DNA of 64,000 bases from Candidatus Lernaella stagnicola (GCA_030765525.1 JAVCCK010000038.1:186001-250000), one strand, 5' to 3'. Positions 52,801 through 61,854 are shown, counted from the first letter of the stretch. Made by a program: numbers and translations. The notes: generated from the sequence alone by a model not told the origin.

Positions 52801-55047
52801 TCATAACTTGCTAAGGTCAATCTTTTCCCGCACTAACACGTCGAAAATCTTTTCGTTGGCCGCCATCATGAATATCACGGCCATTTGTGCATTTATCTCA
52901 TCCAAGACCTTGTCCACATCCAATTCTTCACTATCCGCGTATGTTCGTCGAAGTTCAATTATCGTGTAAACATCCAACATGCGCTGAAAATGGTACATGC
53001 GCCACTGTACGCTTGCCTCGCCAAGGTTGTGCAACGCTTTGGCGAGAGGATGCTGTAAATTGATCCAGAAAACATTGTGTTGTGCGTCATAGTAACCTGG
53101 CCTTTGGTATACAGCGGGGTTTGTTGAACTTAGTATTACGTCGCTATTTGTGAAGGGACACAAATGGTGGCCTGACAGTAGGATTCTAGGTTTTCCAACG
53201 CCGCCGCCCAACGGTTTTCCAGCTGATCCGCGTTCAACCACAACTTCGATTCTGTCGGATTCAACAAGGCCGGCGTGGGCCCATACCTTCGTCTTTCCGA
53301 CTTCCCCGCCAACAAGGATTCCGTCCGGCCCAACCGTAGCAATTCCGGGTTCTTCCGCAGACCAGTTCAACGCCACCGAATCAAAAACACGGCGCTTCGT
53401 TTTTACTTTGACGTCAAGCGGAAAACGACGATTTGAACCGACTTCAATTGGACCCTTGTCCCTTAATTCGATTTTTTCTGGAATGATCACTTGTACGTTC
53501 AACGGCTTACTCATCAACCCGCTGTCAATAATCTCAACCGTGATCGCCGCTAAACCCTCGGCGATTGCTTCAATCTCCCCTTTGTCCGGGTGAACTTTTA
53601 CGACAGCCGCGTTTGTAGAACGCCACAATATTTTTCCACATGGAACAGGTATTCCGTTTTCATCTCGGCCGATTGCACGCAACGGATGTGTGACCCCCTC
53701 ACAAATGACCAAGGATTGTTTATTGATCTTCACTTCGACTGCCGGGGAATGCGGCCTTGCCGTTTTTAAGTCTCGACGTTTCTTGCCAATTCCACCGTTG
53801 AATGTACCATGTTCCGTCAATCCTCCAGCAGTGGTCATTTTTGACTCAAACCAAGTAGCCAAATATTCGTTTAGTTGATCGAGTCCCTTTGACTTTTTTT
53901 TCCGCGTTTTGTCGTAGTCGATTTTTGCGATTGACTCTAACCGTTTATCCGCCTCGGAGGCAATGAACGTAAATAGGGCCTCAGAGAGAGGGCCATCTTT
54001 CAATTCCTTTCTAGCTTGAAGTTCATAGTTATCATCCGGGGCCGTCAGAATGCTCAAATGGCACTCACCGTATACGTGTTCACAAAAATGTCCGAATTGC
54101 AGCCCTAGATCGCGTGCCCTTTTTCTTCCAATTGACGTAATACCAGATCCGTAGAAATCGATGAAGTTCCAAGAACGCCTTTCGCTTGTGCTCAACGGCT
54201 CTCGCGTGAAACATAAAACGAGTTTACCCCTGGGGAATCTTTCGCCCACACATGTGACAACATCTTCGCCGTTGTCATCCTCGAGAACATCGGGAATTTC
54301 GATTTCTATTGGCTCCGGCATACTAGGATGCAGAGTTGGTGGACGTATTGCCAGTTCACGCCGAATTTTATGATTTCTAAAAACTAATACTCGGCATGAC
54401 TTGATCGTTTCGCGTGCTTGCGCTTCTGCTTGAATATCGTTCAATAATCTGTCCAGATTTACTGGTTTCTTAGGCGAGATTCCTCTAACAATTGTTACGT
54501 TGTGATCTGGTGGATAATCGAAAGACTCACACCAGAGAGAGGCATCCGTACGAATCGTCGGCAATTCAGGATTTATTCCCGAATAATCCTTCCCTTTGTC
54601 GCAATCCGGAACAAAATCAAGAATATGTTTACTCGGGTCGATGAACCGCGCGACAGATAGTCTCCCATCACAGATGCTCACAAAGTACCCTTTTTCGAAC
54701 AACTCTCGAAGGTACGACTTACCTCCGTTTCCTTGCCCGCCTTCCCTAGAATCCTCCGAAAGCGCGCCGCCCAAAGAAGCATCGGGTTTACCCCATTCGA
54801 AGAGCTTCTCATCGATATCGATACCAGATATTCCGGCGAAGTCGATTACCTCCAATAGGGAGTCTTTTGGCGTACCTGCGTCTCGATGATGAATAATGAT
54901 CACGCGCTCATTTCTTTTGGAAACGCCCCTTCGCAAGTAGGCTTCCCTTGAGTTTTTCAACCACTCGGGTAGGCCGATTCTGTGCCTATTGAAATGAGGA
55001 GATGTCAAGTTAATTAGGTGCGAATTCATTCTTGGCTTTCTAGACAT
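52801..55047 (-). CDS. MORC/MutL-like GHKL ATPase with Ig-like domains
   Basis: About 748 residues. The ATG at 55047 follows GGAGGG. The Bergerat (GHKL) ATP site is visible: N-box PEWLKNSREAY with Glu28 and Asn32, G1 box IDFAGISGID with Asp69 and Gly72, and G2 box GGQGNGGKS at 103-110. Residues ~445-600 carry two bacterial Ig-like (Big_2-type) repeats, e.g. ILWRSTNAAVVKVHPDKGE and LNWSAEEPGIATVGPDG. The C-terminal ~130 residues are helical. No signal peptide. Iyer, Abhiman and Aravind (2008) described prokaryotic MORC/MutL-like ATPases associated with restriction-modification operons; this gene, beside a PvuII-type methyltransferase, fits that group. Probably phage defence. Confidence 0.8.
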   Translation of the reverse strand: MSRKPRMNSHLINLTSPHFNRHRIGLPEWLKNSREAYLRRGVSKRNERVIIIHHRDAGTPKDSLLEVIDFAGISGIDIDEKLFEWGKPDASLGGALSEDSREGGQGNGGKSYLRELFEKGYFVSICDGRLSVARFIDPSKHILDFVPDCDKGKDYSGINPELPTIRTDASLWCESFDYPPDHNVTIVRGISPKKPVNLDRLLNDIQAEAQARETIKSCRVLVFRNHKIRRELAIRPPTLHPSMPEPIEIEIPDVLEDDNGEDVVTCVGERFPRGKLVLCFTREPLSTSERRSWNFIDFYGSGITSIGRKRARDLGLQFGHFCEHVYGECHLSILTAPDDNYELQARKELKDGPLSEALFTFIASEADKRLESIAKIDYDKTRKKKSKGLDQLNEYLATWFESKMTTAGGLTEHGTFNGGIGKKRRDLKTARPHSPAVEVKINKQSLVICEGVTHPLRAIGRDENGIPVPCGKILWRSTNAAVVKVHPDKGEIEAIAEGLAAITVEIIDSGLMSKPLNVQVIIPEKIELRDKGPIEVGSNRRFPLDVKVKTKRRVFDSVALNWSAEEPGIATVGPDGILVGGEVGKTKVWAHAGLVESDRIEVVVERGSAGKPLGGGVGKPRILLSGHHLCPFTNSDVILSSTNPAVYQRPGYYDAQHNVFWINLQHPLAKALHNLGEASVQWRMYHFQRMLDVYTIIELRRTYADSEELDVDKVLDEINAQMAVIFMMAANEKIFDVLVREKIDLSKL

Positions 55048-55170
55048 AGTGCCCTCCGCGAATTCGTTCTTATACAAACTTTCGAATACGTCAAATTTAA
55101 AGTCGGAAAACCGGTCCTTTTTTACTGATACCAGTTTTCAAGCGGCGTCTCAAGTCACGAACTTCAACGT

Positions 55171-55329
55171 TTAGAACCAAAATGATCTTTTTTGACTTGG
55201 AAATCTGTATACTCGCAGTTCTTCTTGTTCGCCAAATAGCCTCTTAGCGGCCATCGCCGTGACGTGCAGCCATTCCTCTCCCCAAGATTGGGGAACGCGT
55301 TTCGTCGTTTCTTGATAATTCACTTCCAT
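55171..55329 (-). CDS. possible small orphan protein
   Basis: A 52-codon frame from ATG 55329 (MEVNYQETTKRVPQ ... RFPSQKRSFWF), between the GHKL gene start and the exporter's stop. No Shine-Dalgarno is apparent and no family is recognised. It may be a remnant of a longer gene at the edge of the islet. Confidence 0.25.
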   Translation of the reverse strand: MEVNYQETTKRVPQSWGEEWLHVTAMAAKRLFGEQEELRVYRFPSQKRSFWF

Positions 55330-55357
55330 CGGGAACCGTATCCGATTTTTTTCTGCG

Positions 55358-56632
55358 TTACAGCGACGTGACGGCCGCAGCGACAAACAAAATGCCAATG
55401 CCGACGATCAACACGGCCGAGACGATCGACAACACGCGGGCGACGCGGGCCGGATCGCGCTTGAAAAGCCGCGCCAGCAGCGGCCCGGCGTTGATTACGG
55501 CCAAACCGATCAGAAAAAGCACCGTCGCCAAGGCCAGCGAAAACGACACGAGCATTACCAGCGCCGCTCCCGGTCGACCGGCGCCGATCGCCACAAATAA
55601 CAACGCCAACGCTTCGGGACAAGGCGCGGCGCCCGCCGCCATGCCCAACAACGCCCCGCCCCACGGCCCTTCTGCACGACGGGGATGATCGTGATCATGA
55701 TCGTGATCGTGGTGATGGCCGTCATCGCCGCGAATGCGAATCCACAGTAGCCACACGCCGATCAGGACCATCACGCTTCCGCCAAACACCTGCAGGTATG
55801 GAGCCAATCGCGCTCGGTCGACGAATTCGCCCGCCACATAAGCGATCAGCGCCAAGAGAAAAACCAGGATCGTATGGGTGAGCGTCACCGAACCGGCAAA
55901 CACCGCCGCGTCGCCCACGCCGCCGCGGCGGTCCATCAAATAAGCGGCGGCGAGGCTTTTGCCGTGGCCGGGCGTCACGGCGTGAATCATACCGAGAAAA
56001 AACGCGATGCCGACGATGAGGGCCCAGAATTTGGCCCCGCCGCCGCTGCGCAACGCCTCGGTCAGGCGCGTCCACACGCCGGCGATTTTCGTGGCGCTTC
56101 CCGGTGCAGCGCCCGCTGCCGATCCGCCGACTGCCACCGTCGCCGACCAACTCGCTGCGCCCTTGCGGCGCGCTTCGCCGATGAAGCGGGCTTCCGTGGC
56201 GGCTTGCCAGGTCAATTCGAATTCCGCCGCGGTGTTTGCCGAGAGCGCCGTGAAGACCAACTCGTGTCGTCCCGCGGACAAACTGCCCGCCCCGGTGTCG
56301 AGTTGGTACATGACGTGGTCTCGCTGGACCGCCAAATCGCGCAGACCCAAGGGGACGAGTTCGCCGTCGAATTTGACTCGTTGCAGGGCGATTAATTGTC
56401 CGGCGCGCTGCTGGAGCGCCATGCCCGGATCGTGGCTGTACGGCGGCGCGTTTTCGTCCAGAGCCTTTATCGTGTAATCGATCACCAGACGGTCGCCGGC
56501 GACGGTCAAGCGAACCTCGTGTCGTTCGGGTCCATGCTTCCAGTGAGCCTCGGCCGGACGAGCCGACGACAACGTCACGAACAGGACGGCCAGCAAACCG
56601 AACAGCGCAAAACACGGGCGGAGTAAACGCAT
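55358..56632 (-). CDS. NicO/RcnA-type nickel/cobalt efflux membrane protein
   Basis: 424 residues. A signal-like first helix is followed by a ~150-residue periplasmic beta-rich domain (HEVRLTVAGDRLVIDYTI). Then come six or so membrane helices of the NicO family with the metal motif HAVTPGHGKS (~218-227) and a cytoplasmic His-rich loop HHHDHDHDHDH (~310-320). NicO/RcnA proteins export Ni2+ and Co2+, or import nickel in some organisms. The ATG at 56632 overlaps the stop of the upstream gene by one base. Its final ~49 codons are duplicated at 50813-50963; the 3' end now present was probably supplied by the incoming islet. Confidence 0.86.
   Translation of the reverse strand: MRLLRPCFALFGLLAVLFVTLSSARPAEAHWKHGPERHEVRLTVAGDRLVIDYTIKALDENAPPYSHDPGMALQQRAGQLIALQRVKFDGELVPLGLRDLAVQRDHVMYQLDTGAGSLSAGRHELVFTALSANTAAEFELTWQAATEARFIGEARRKGAASWSATVAVGGSAAGAAPGSATKIAGVWTRLTEALRSGGGAKFWALIVGIAFFLGMIHAVTPGHGKSLAAAYLMDRRGGVGDAAVFAGSVTLTHTILVFLLALIAYVAGEFVDRARLAPYLQVFGGSVMVLIGVWLLWIRIRGDDGHHHDHDHDHDHPRRAEGPWGGALLGMAAGAAPCPEALALLFVAIGAGRPGAALVMLVSFSLALATVLFLIGLAVINAGPLLARLFKRDPARVARVLSIVSAVLIVGIGILFVAAAVTSL
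55380..55504. repeat. right copy of the 125-bp direct repeat flanking the islet
   Basis: Matches 50835-50959 in direct orientation with four mismatches in 125 positions by my count. This copy forms the actual 3' end of the exporter gene. Homology continues weakly through the stop codon region on the left side. Confidence 0.85.
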
Positions 56633-57483
56633 TAGGGGGATTCGGGGTCGGACGGCACCGCTTCGCTCGGCCGCATCATTTCCTGGTACGCGCCGTACAA
56701 TTCCACGTCTTTTTCGAGGGCTTGAAAAGCTTCGGCGACGGCGGAGCGGTTTCGCGCATCGTAGAGGCCGTAGTGGCGAACGGCGGCGTCGGGATCGGTC
56801 GTGATGTGACGCGTGAATTCGGCCAGCGCTTCGGGTTCAACCGGCGGGGTTTGTGCCGCGGGAGCAGACTCGCCGAGTTCCTTGGTGCGTTGCCGGTGCG
56901 TTTGTATCACGGCGTCCATTACGTCGGCGGCGGCGGCTTCGGCGCTACGGCGGTGGGCGGCTGATGCGAGTGATTTGCCGCGTTCCAGCAGCACGCCGAG
57001 ATGTTGCGTCGCGCGTCGCGCCAGCCAAATCCCCAATGTCGCGCCGCACAACGCGCCCAGCACGATCCACGGTCCGGACGCCATGTTCGTGTCCCACTGC
57101 AGCAGACGCCAGGCGAGCAAACCGAACAGCGCACCGATCACCGGAACGCCGATAAGCAACAGCAGGCGGGCCACGCCGGCTTTGGCGCTTTGCGGCAGGA
57201 CAAACAATTCGACAGTGTTGTTGATGGTGCCGGACACCGGATGGATGAAGCGGTAGAAATCGGCGCGTACCGTCAGGCTCGATTCGTCGCGCGAAACCGA
57301 CCAGGAAATTTCGCGATGGAGGATGGTCTGCTTCGCTCGTTGCAGGGCGGAATGTTCCGTCACCTCCGGTTGCGGAGCTTCGGAGATATTCAAGCTATCG
57401 GCCAAACCGCGGCCCATGGCCGAACCAAGGTCGTCCGCCATGGGGTCCATCAACGCGATGTCATCCAGGTCGAAATGCCGCAA
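56632..57483 (-). CDS. uncharacterised membrane protein coupled to the exporter
   Basis: 283 residues, no family recognised. TTG start at 57483 with GGGGAGG upstream. Layout: an N-terminal Asp-rich cytoplasmic part, a beta-rich region (~60-100), two membrane helices (VARLLLLIGVPVIGALFGLL and WIVLGALCGATLGIWLA, ~103-152), and a C-terminal helical, acidic part. Its stop overlaps the ATG of the exporter gene (TAATG), so a shared role in metal handling is plausible but unproved. Confidence 0.75.
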   Translation of the reverse strand: MRHFDLDDIALMDPMADDLGSAMGRGLADSLNISEAPQPEVTEHSALQRAKQTILHREISWSVSRDESSLTVRADFYRFIHPVSGTINNTVELFVLPQSAKAGVARLLLLIGVPVIGALFGLLAWRLLQWDTNMASGPWIVLGALCGATLGIWLARRATQHLGVLLERGKSLASAAHRRSAEAAAADVMDAVIQTHRQRTKELGESAPAAQTPPVEPEALAEFTRHITTDPDAAVRHYGLYDARNRSAVAEAFQALEKDVELYGAYQEMMRPSEAVPSDPESP

Positions 57484-57501
57484 ACGATCGCCTCCCCAGT
57501 A

Positions 57502-58674
57502 TTAAAAGATGCCCGGCTTCGCGTAGCCCGACAACTCTGCCATCGCCTCGCCGCGCACGCGCCAGTCGCCCCAATGTCCTTCGACATCCAGCGGGCCCGT
57601 CCACGTGCGCTCCACACCGCCGCGCCGGACGAATTCGAGTTCCGCGACCGGCGCCGCGAGTTCCAACTCCGCCTGATATTGCGGTATGACGAGCTTCCAG
57701 GCAATCGGGTACGTGGCTTTGCCGTCCGGACTTTTCCAGTGCCCTTGTTCTTGGAGTTGGTATTCGTCCTGCGTCAACTCCCGCACATCCCCATCGGGCA
57801 ACACAAGCGACAGCGGTGAATCCGGGCTCGTGCCGCCGTCGGCGCGGCGAACGCGAATCAGGGTCATTTCGTGAAAATTGTCCAGCACGATCGTCAACCG
57901 GTCGAACCCGGAGGTCTCCCGGCCCGCGCGGTAGCTGGTGAACTCGTGCTCCAAAAACGCGCTGCCCCGGACTGTGCCTCCTTTGCCGTCGGCGACGAAA
58001 TTGCCCTCGGCCGACAGCCGGGAGTAGCCGAGGAAATAGGTCGGCACGCCGTCTTCGCCCCGCCAATGATAGCCGCCGGTTCCGCGAAGAACGGGTTTCT
58101 TTTCCGGCCGCAGCCCGAGTTTCAACAAATTGCCGTCGCCCGCCGCGTCCAATTCCATTTGCAAACCGCCGACCGTCATCGACCAATCGTCCAGGCGAAA
58201 CGCGATCACGCCCCTGTCGTCGGGTTTGTCACTTTGTAGCGTCCCGAATTTCGTGACGTGTTGCGCGTGACCGGCGTGGGCGTCGATGAGCAGCAGTTCG
58301 GCGCAATAGCGGTTATTTGCTTTATGTAACTGCCGGCGAAACAGGCTCGCCCGCGGCGGCATATCGTTGCGATAAAAATCGATAACGAAAGCGAATTTGC
58401 GACCGACCTCATCCCGCAACCAACCGGCAACGCGACGCCATTCGATCAGGAATTCCGGATGGTCGCCGAAATCTTGCGGCAACCGAAGCCTGTTTTGGGG
58501 GTCGGGAAGGTCCACGTCCTGAGCCGAAGGCACGACGCCGGTGGCCAAACGAAATAGAACACCGGCCAAAGCCAGGATGCCGACCAGCCCGACGACAAGC
58601 GCCACGCCGACCACCGGCCACCGCAATACGGTTTTAATGTTTTTATTCGCGGGATCGGCTGCCGTCGGGGTCAT
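57502..58674 (-). CDS. AttH/CrtC-like lipocalin-fold protein with N-terminal anchor
   Basis: About 390 residues: a membrane anchor (~20-42, VVGVALVVGLVGILALAGVL), then a two-barrel lipocalin-like domain of the AttH/carotenoid 1,2-hydratase family (FLIEWRRVAGWL, SMTVGGLQMELDAAG, GYSRLSAEGNF, HEFTSYRAGRETSGFDRL, HWGDWRVRGEAMAELSGYA). AttH-type proteins are usually encoded beside an ABC exporter; none is here. The function is probably binding of a hydrophobic molecule outside the cytoplasm. ATG 58674 is used; a TTG at 58692 is possible. Confidence 0.8.
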   Translation of the reverse strand: MTPTAADPANKNIKTVLRWPVVGVALVVGLVGILALAGVLFRLATGVVPSAQDVDLPDPQNRLRLPQDFGDHPEFLIEWRRVAGWLRDEVGRKFAFVIDFYRNDMPPRASLFRRQLHKANNRYCAELLLIDAHAGHAQHVTKFGTLQSDKPDDRGVIAFRLDDWSMTVGGLQMELDAAGDGNLLKLGLRPEKKPVLRGTGGYHWRGEDGVPTYFLGYSRLSAEGNFVADGKGGTVRGSAFLEHEFTSYRAGRETSGFDRLTIVLDNFHEMTLIRVRRADGGTSPDSPLSLVLPDGDVRELTQDEYQLQEQGHWKSPDGKATYPIAWKLVIPQYQAELELAAPVAELEFVRRGGVERTWTGPLDVEGHWGDWRVRGEAMAELSGYAKPGIF

Positions 58675-58695
58675 TAGCCGGTTGCCCGCCAAACC

Positions 58696-59199
58696 CTAAT
58701 CGGTTTCGGCCGCAGCGGGTTTCTTTTTACCGATGAAGGCGCCGCCGTCTTTGCCCGTGCCGGTCTTTTTGCGGTTGTCGCGGATTTTTTGAAGGCGTTG
58801 CTTCAAATCACCGAGGCATTTTTCGACTTCCGAACATTCCGTGTCGGGCTTCATGCAGGATGTGATGGATTCGTCGATCACATTGTGGGCGCATAGCAGA
58901 AAACACCCTTTGTTGCACCGGGCGGCCTTCGTGAACCCCTTGATTTTGCACTCTTTGCCGCGGTGGCACATGCTTTTGCACACTTTCCGGCATGTTTCAC
59001 GTTGCTCGGCCGTCATATCTTTGGGCAACAAGCCGTTACCGCCGCCAGGCCGGGCGACCTGCTTGGCATTCGGGTTTGGGCGGACCGGTTGCTTTTTTTG
59101 CTGTCTGGGACCGCAAGTACATGAAACCATGGTGAAAACGGCAATCACTAAAAGGCCGGCGAGCCAGATCCATGGTTGGATGGTCCGTTGCTTCTTCAT
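58696..59199 (-). CDS. Cys-rich predicted lipoprotein
   Basis: About 167 residues. ATG 59199 follows GGAGGAAGC. Lipoprotein signal WLAGLLVIAVFTMVSC; the mature part is basic with about ten cysteines in a CxxxCxxxC arrangement (CRKVCKSMCHRGKEC, RCNKGCFLLC, SC, EC, KC). These probably pair as disulfides outside the cytoplasm; the cysteines are not spaced like known iron-sulfur or haem motifs. The C-terminus is Lys-rich (KKTGTGKDGG, KKKPAAAE). It sits 21 bases ahead of the AttH-like gene, forming an operon with it. Confidence 0.75.
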   Translation of the reverse strand: MKKQRTIQPWIWLAGLLVIAVFTMVSCTCGPRQQKKQPVRPNPNAKQVARPGGGNGLLPKDMTAEQRETCRKVCKSMCHRGKECKIKGFTKAARCNKGCFLLCAHNVIDESITSCMKPDTECSEVEKCLGDLKQRLQKIRDNRKKTGTGKDGGAFIGKKKPAAAETD

Positions 59200-59471
59200 G
59201 CTTCCTCCGTAGATGCGACAAAAAGGAAATCGATCATAGACTCGCTTGTCCACGCCTGTCAATTAGATTGAACGCGCCCTAAGGGCGTCGCTTTTTCCGT
59301 CCCGCCCGGCAGGATCTGCCGCTTGCCGGCCCTCCGGAAGGTTGGACGGCGGCGGCGGTAACAGCGACTACGTAATAATATCAATGGGTTATAGGCACAC
59401 TCCCGCTGTGGTTCGAAATTGGCATTCCCTTTGCTGAAGCCATAGCGTGAAACAGAAAGCGGAGGATTCCG

Positions 59472-59885
59472 ATGCGATACGCATGTTGGTTGGCAATGTT
59501 GGCCGTTGTCGTTCTAGCCCTGGGCTGCGGCGGCGAGGAATTCATGACCACCGACATGACGGCCGTTGCCAATGATGACGGCTTTACGCTGGTGGTTTCC
59601 GCCGCGCCGGATAATTTGAACATCCAAACCGGCGGCGCGATTTCGGTCATGATTTCGGTGACCGATCCGGCCGGTGAAGGCGTGGAATCGGCGGTGGTTG
59701 TCCTCAGCGCCACGATGGGCACGTTGACCGAAACCGAGTTGACCACTGATATGGATGGTTTCGCGGTAACGACGCTCACCGCGCCGGATTTGGAAGGATA
59801 CGGGGTCGTGGTCGGTAGTTACCGAGGCATCCAAGCGATGGTGCAAATCGACTTCTGGACAAGTTCCACCGGCGGGACGGGCTGA
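59472..59885 (+). CDS. small lipoprotein with one Big_1-type Ig-like domain
   Basis: 137 residues. Signal and lipobox in LAMLAVVVLALGC; the mature protein is one Ig-like domain: NIQTGGAISVMISVTDPAGE, GVESAVVVLSATMGTLTE, TDMDGFAVTTLTAPDLEG. This strand pattern fits the invasin/intimin Big_1 domain, which adopts a beta-sandwich. The ATG at 59472 follows GGAGG. It stands alone, divergent from the Cys-rich lipoprotein gene; the 209-base gap before it has no gene. Confidence 0.75.
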   Translation: MRYACWLAMLAVVVLALGCGGEEFMTTDMTAVANDDGFTLVVSAAPDNLNIQTGGAISVMISVTDPAGEGVESAVVVLSATMGTLTETELTTDMDGFAVTTLTAPDLEGYGVVVGSYRGIQAMVQIDFWTSSTGGTG

Positions 59886-60009
59886 TCGCCCTCGTTTCAT
59901 TTCGGTGTGCGTAAGGAAAAGGCTGCATTCCCGGTTCTTTCTTCCCCCCTGGTCGCTCACGTGTACTCGTATTATAAATGCGACTCATGAGATTGAAGGG
60001 TAGCGACCG

Positions 60010-61260
60010 GTGATCCGACGTTTTTCGCTATACGGTTTTCTGAAAAATCAGCAATACTTCGAGCCCTTCCTCATTCTGTACCTGCGCGACTTGGGCCTGT
60101 CGTTTACGATGATCGGCGTGCTGATCGGCTATCGTGAAGTGCTGGTCAATTTATTCGAAGTGCCCAGCGGCGTCGTAGCCGATTTGTGGGGCCGGCGGCG
60201 CTCGATGGTAACCGGTTGGTTTTCGTACATCATCAGCTTCGTGCTCTTTGCGCTGGCCCCCCGCGGATCGGTTGGGTTGGTCGTGTTGTTCGCGGCCATC
60301 ACCTTCTTTGCCGGCGGCGAAGCGTTTCGCACCGGTACCCACAAGGCGATGATCTTTACGTGGCTGCGCCTGGAGGGCCGCACCTCGGAACGCACGAAGG
60401 TATACGGCCTGACGCGCTCCTGGGCCAAAGCCGGATCGGCCCTTTCGGTGATCATCGCCGGCGTCCTCGTGTTCGTGACCGGCGGCTACCGATACATCTG
60501 GTGGCTTTGCCTTGCGCCGTACGTGGCGAACATGTTCAACCTAGCCACGTATCCGAAGGAGTTGGACGGCGAGGTCGCCGACGGCGGCATGTCGGTAAAG
60601 AAACTTTTCGTCGAGCTGTGGCGTTCGATTCGCTTGATTCTACGGCATCGTCCGTTGCGCGGTTTGTTCGCCGAGTCCCTTGGCTTCGACGGCTTGTTCA
60701 CCACGACGAAGGATTACATTCAGCCGATCGTGCGGCAGGCGGCGCTGACGTTGCCCCTGTTCGCATTGCTGGAGGGCGAGCAACGCGTGGCGGTGTTGGT
60801 ATCGGCGGCGTACTTGCTTATTTACTTGATCGGCTTTTTCGCGGCCCGGAACGCCCATCGCATCGAGACCTGGTCGGGCGGCGATGTCCAAGGGGCGCGA
60901 CGCGTGTGGTTGGGCAATCTCGTCACCTTCGGCGCGTTGCTGGTCTTGCTTGTTTTCGAACAGTACGTATGGGCGATCGTTGTCTATCTGGTCGCACACC
61001 TGTTGCACAACATTTGGCGTCCGCTCATGTTATCGCGCTACGACGAGCACACACCCAGCGAACGGCAGGCGACGGTGCTTTCGGTGGATGCACAGGCGAA
61101 ATCGGCGTTTGCGATGGTGTTTGCGCCGATCATCGGTTTCAGCGTCGACCATTTCGGCTTGTGGCCGTTGGGGTTAATCGGCGTGGTGGTCTCGATGGCC
61201 GGTTGGCTATGGAGCCGACGCGGCGGCCAAGGTTCGGCGCTATCGGGGGAAACAGCATAA
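60010..61260 (+). CDS. MFS transporter
   Basis: 416 residues with about twelve hydrophobic helices. The MFS loop 2-3 signature appears as VVADLWGRRRSMVTGWFSY. Start GTG 60010 with a weak AAGGG. Substrate unknown. The next gene begins at the base after its stop, so transporter and acetyltransferase are cotranscribed and may handle the same compound, for instance detoxification by acetylation and export. Confidence 0.83.
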   Translation: MIRRFSLYGFLKNQQYFEPFLILYLRDLGLSFTMIGVLIGYREVLVNLFEVPSGVVADLWGRRRSMVTGWFSYIISFVLFALAPRGSVGLVVLFAAITFFAGGEAFRTGTHKAMIFTWLRLEGRTSERTKVYGLTRSWAKAGSALSVIIAGVLVFVTGGYRYIWWLCLAPYVANMFNLATYPKELDGEVADGGMSVKKLFVELWRSIRLILRHRPLRGLFAESLGFDGLFTTTKDYIQPIVRQAALTLPLFALLEGEQRVAVLVSAAYLLIYLIGFFAARNAHRIETWSGGDVQGARRVWLGNLVTFGALLVLLVFEQYVWAIVVYLVAHLLHNIWRPLMLSRYDEHTPSERQATVLSVDAQAKSAFAMVFAPIIGFSVDHFGLWPLGLIGVVVSMAGWLWSRRGGQGSALSGETA

Positions 61261-61854
61261 ATGGTGGACAAAGCGCCCGTATTGCACGCCGGTTCGCTGC
61301 GTATGGAACCGCTGCGCGAACGGCATCTGGACGATTTGTGGCCGATGTTCCGCGACTCGCGCGACGCTCTTTTGCCCTACATGTTTTGGGCGCACACGCA
61401 GACCGACCGCGAGAGCCAGTTGGCGTTTATCAGGAACAGTGAGCGGGCCCGCGACGAGGAGCGCGAGCAGGTGTTTCTTGTCTTCGCCGGCGACGTAGCC
61501 GTCGCGACCCTGGGATTGCATCAACTGGCCTCGCCACACCGCGGCGCCGAACTCGGCTTTTGGGTGCACACCGCCCACACCGGGCGCGGCATCTGCACGG
61601 CCATAGCGGCGCGAAGCACGCGGTACGCCTTCGACGAGCTGGGCCTGCACCGCTTGTTCATTCGACACGGGTTGGACAACCACGCGTCGCGGGCCGTGAT
61701 TCACAAGTTGGGCTTTGTTCACGAAGGCACGGCGCGCGACGATTTGTGGGTCGGCGATCGATTCGTCAGTCACGAATATTACGCGATGCTGGAAGACGAC
61801 TTCACAAGCGCGCGCGAGCGGTTGCTCGCCCTGGAAACGTCGGCGCGAATCTAA
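61261..61854 (+). CDS. GNAT-family N-acetyltransferase (RimJ/RimL type)
   Basis: 197 residues. The GNAT acetyl-CoA loop is seen as GFWVHTAHTGRGICTAIAA, followed by TRYAFDELGLHRLFIRHGLD and NHASRAVIHKLGFVHEGTAR, typical of RimJ/RimL-like acetyltransferases. Substrate unknown (an amino group on a protein or small molecule). Its stop overlaps that of the convergent barrel gene by four bases. Confidence 0.86.
   Translation: MVDKAPVLHAGSLRMEPLRERHLDDLWPMFRDSRDALLPYMFWAHTQTDRESQLAFIRNSERARDEEREQVFLVFAGDVAVATLGLHQLASPHRGAELGFWVHTAHTGRGICTAIAARSTRYAFDELGLHRLFIRHGLDNHASRAVIHKLGFVHEGTARDDLWVGDRFVSHEYYAMLEDDFTSARERLLALETSARI

Larger units (their letters stand above)
50813..55357. mobile_element. putative horizontally acquired defence islet
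   Basis: About 4.5 kb lies between two copies of the exporter gene's 3' end and carries a DNA methyltransferase, a winged-helix protein and a GHKL ATPase. Base composition is lower than the surroundings: 30 of 60 G+C at 51241-51300 and 26 of 60 at 54001-54060, against 41 of 60 at 55561-55620 (my counts). No integrase or transposase is present, so the mechanism of entry is not visible. Confidence 0.6.
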
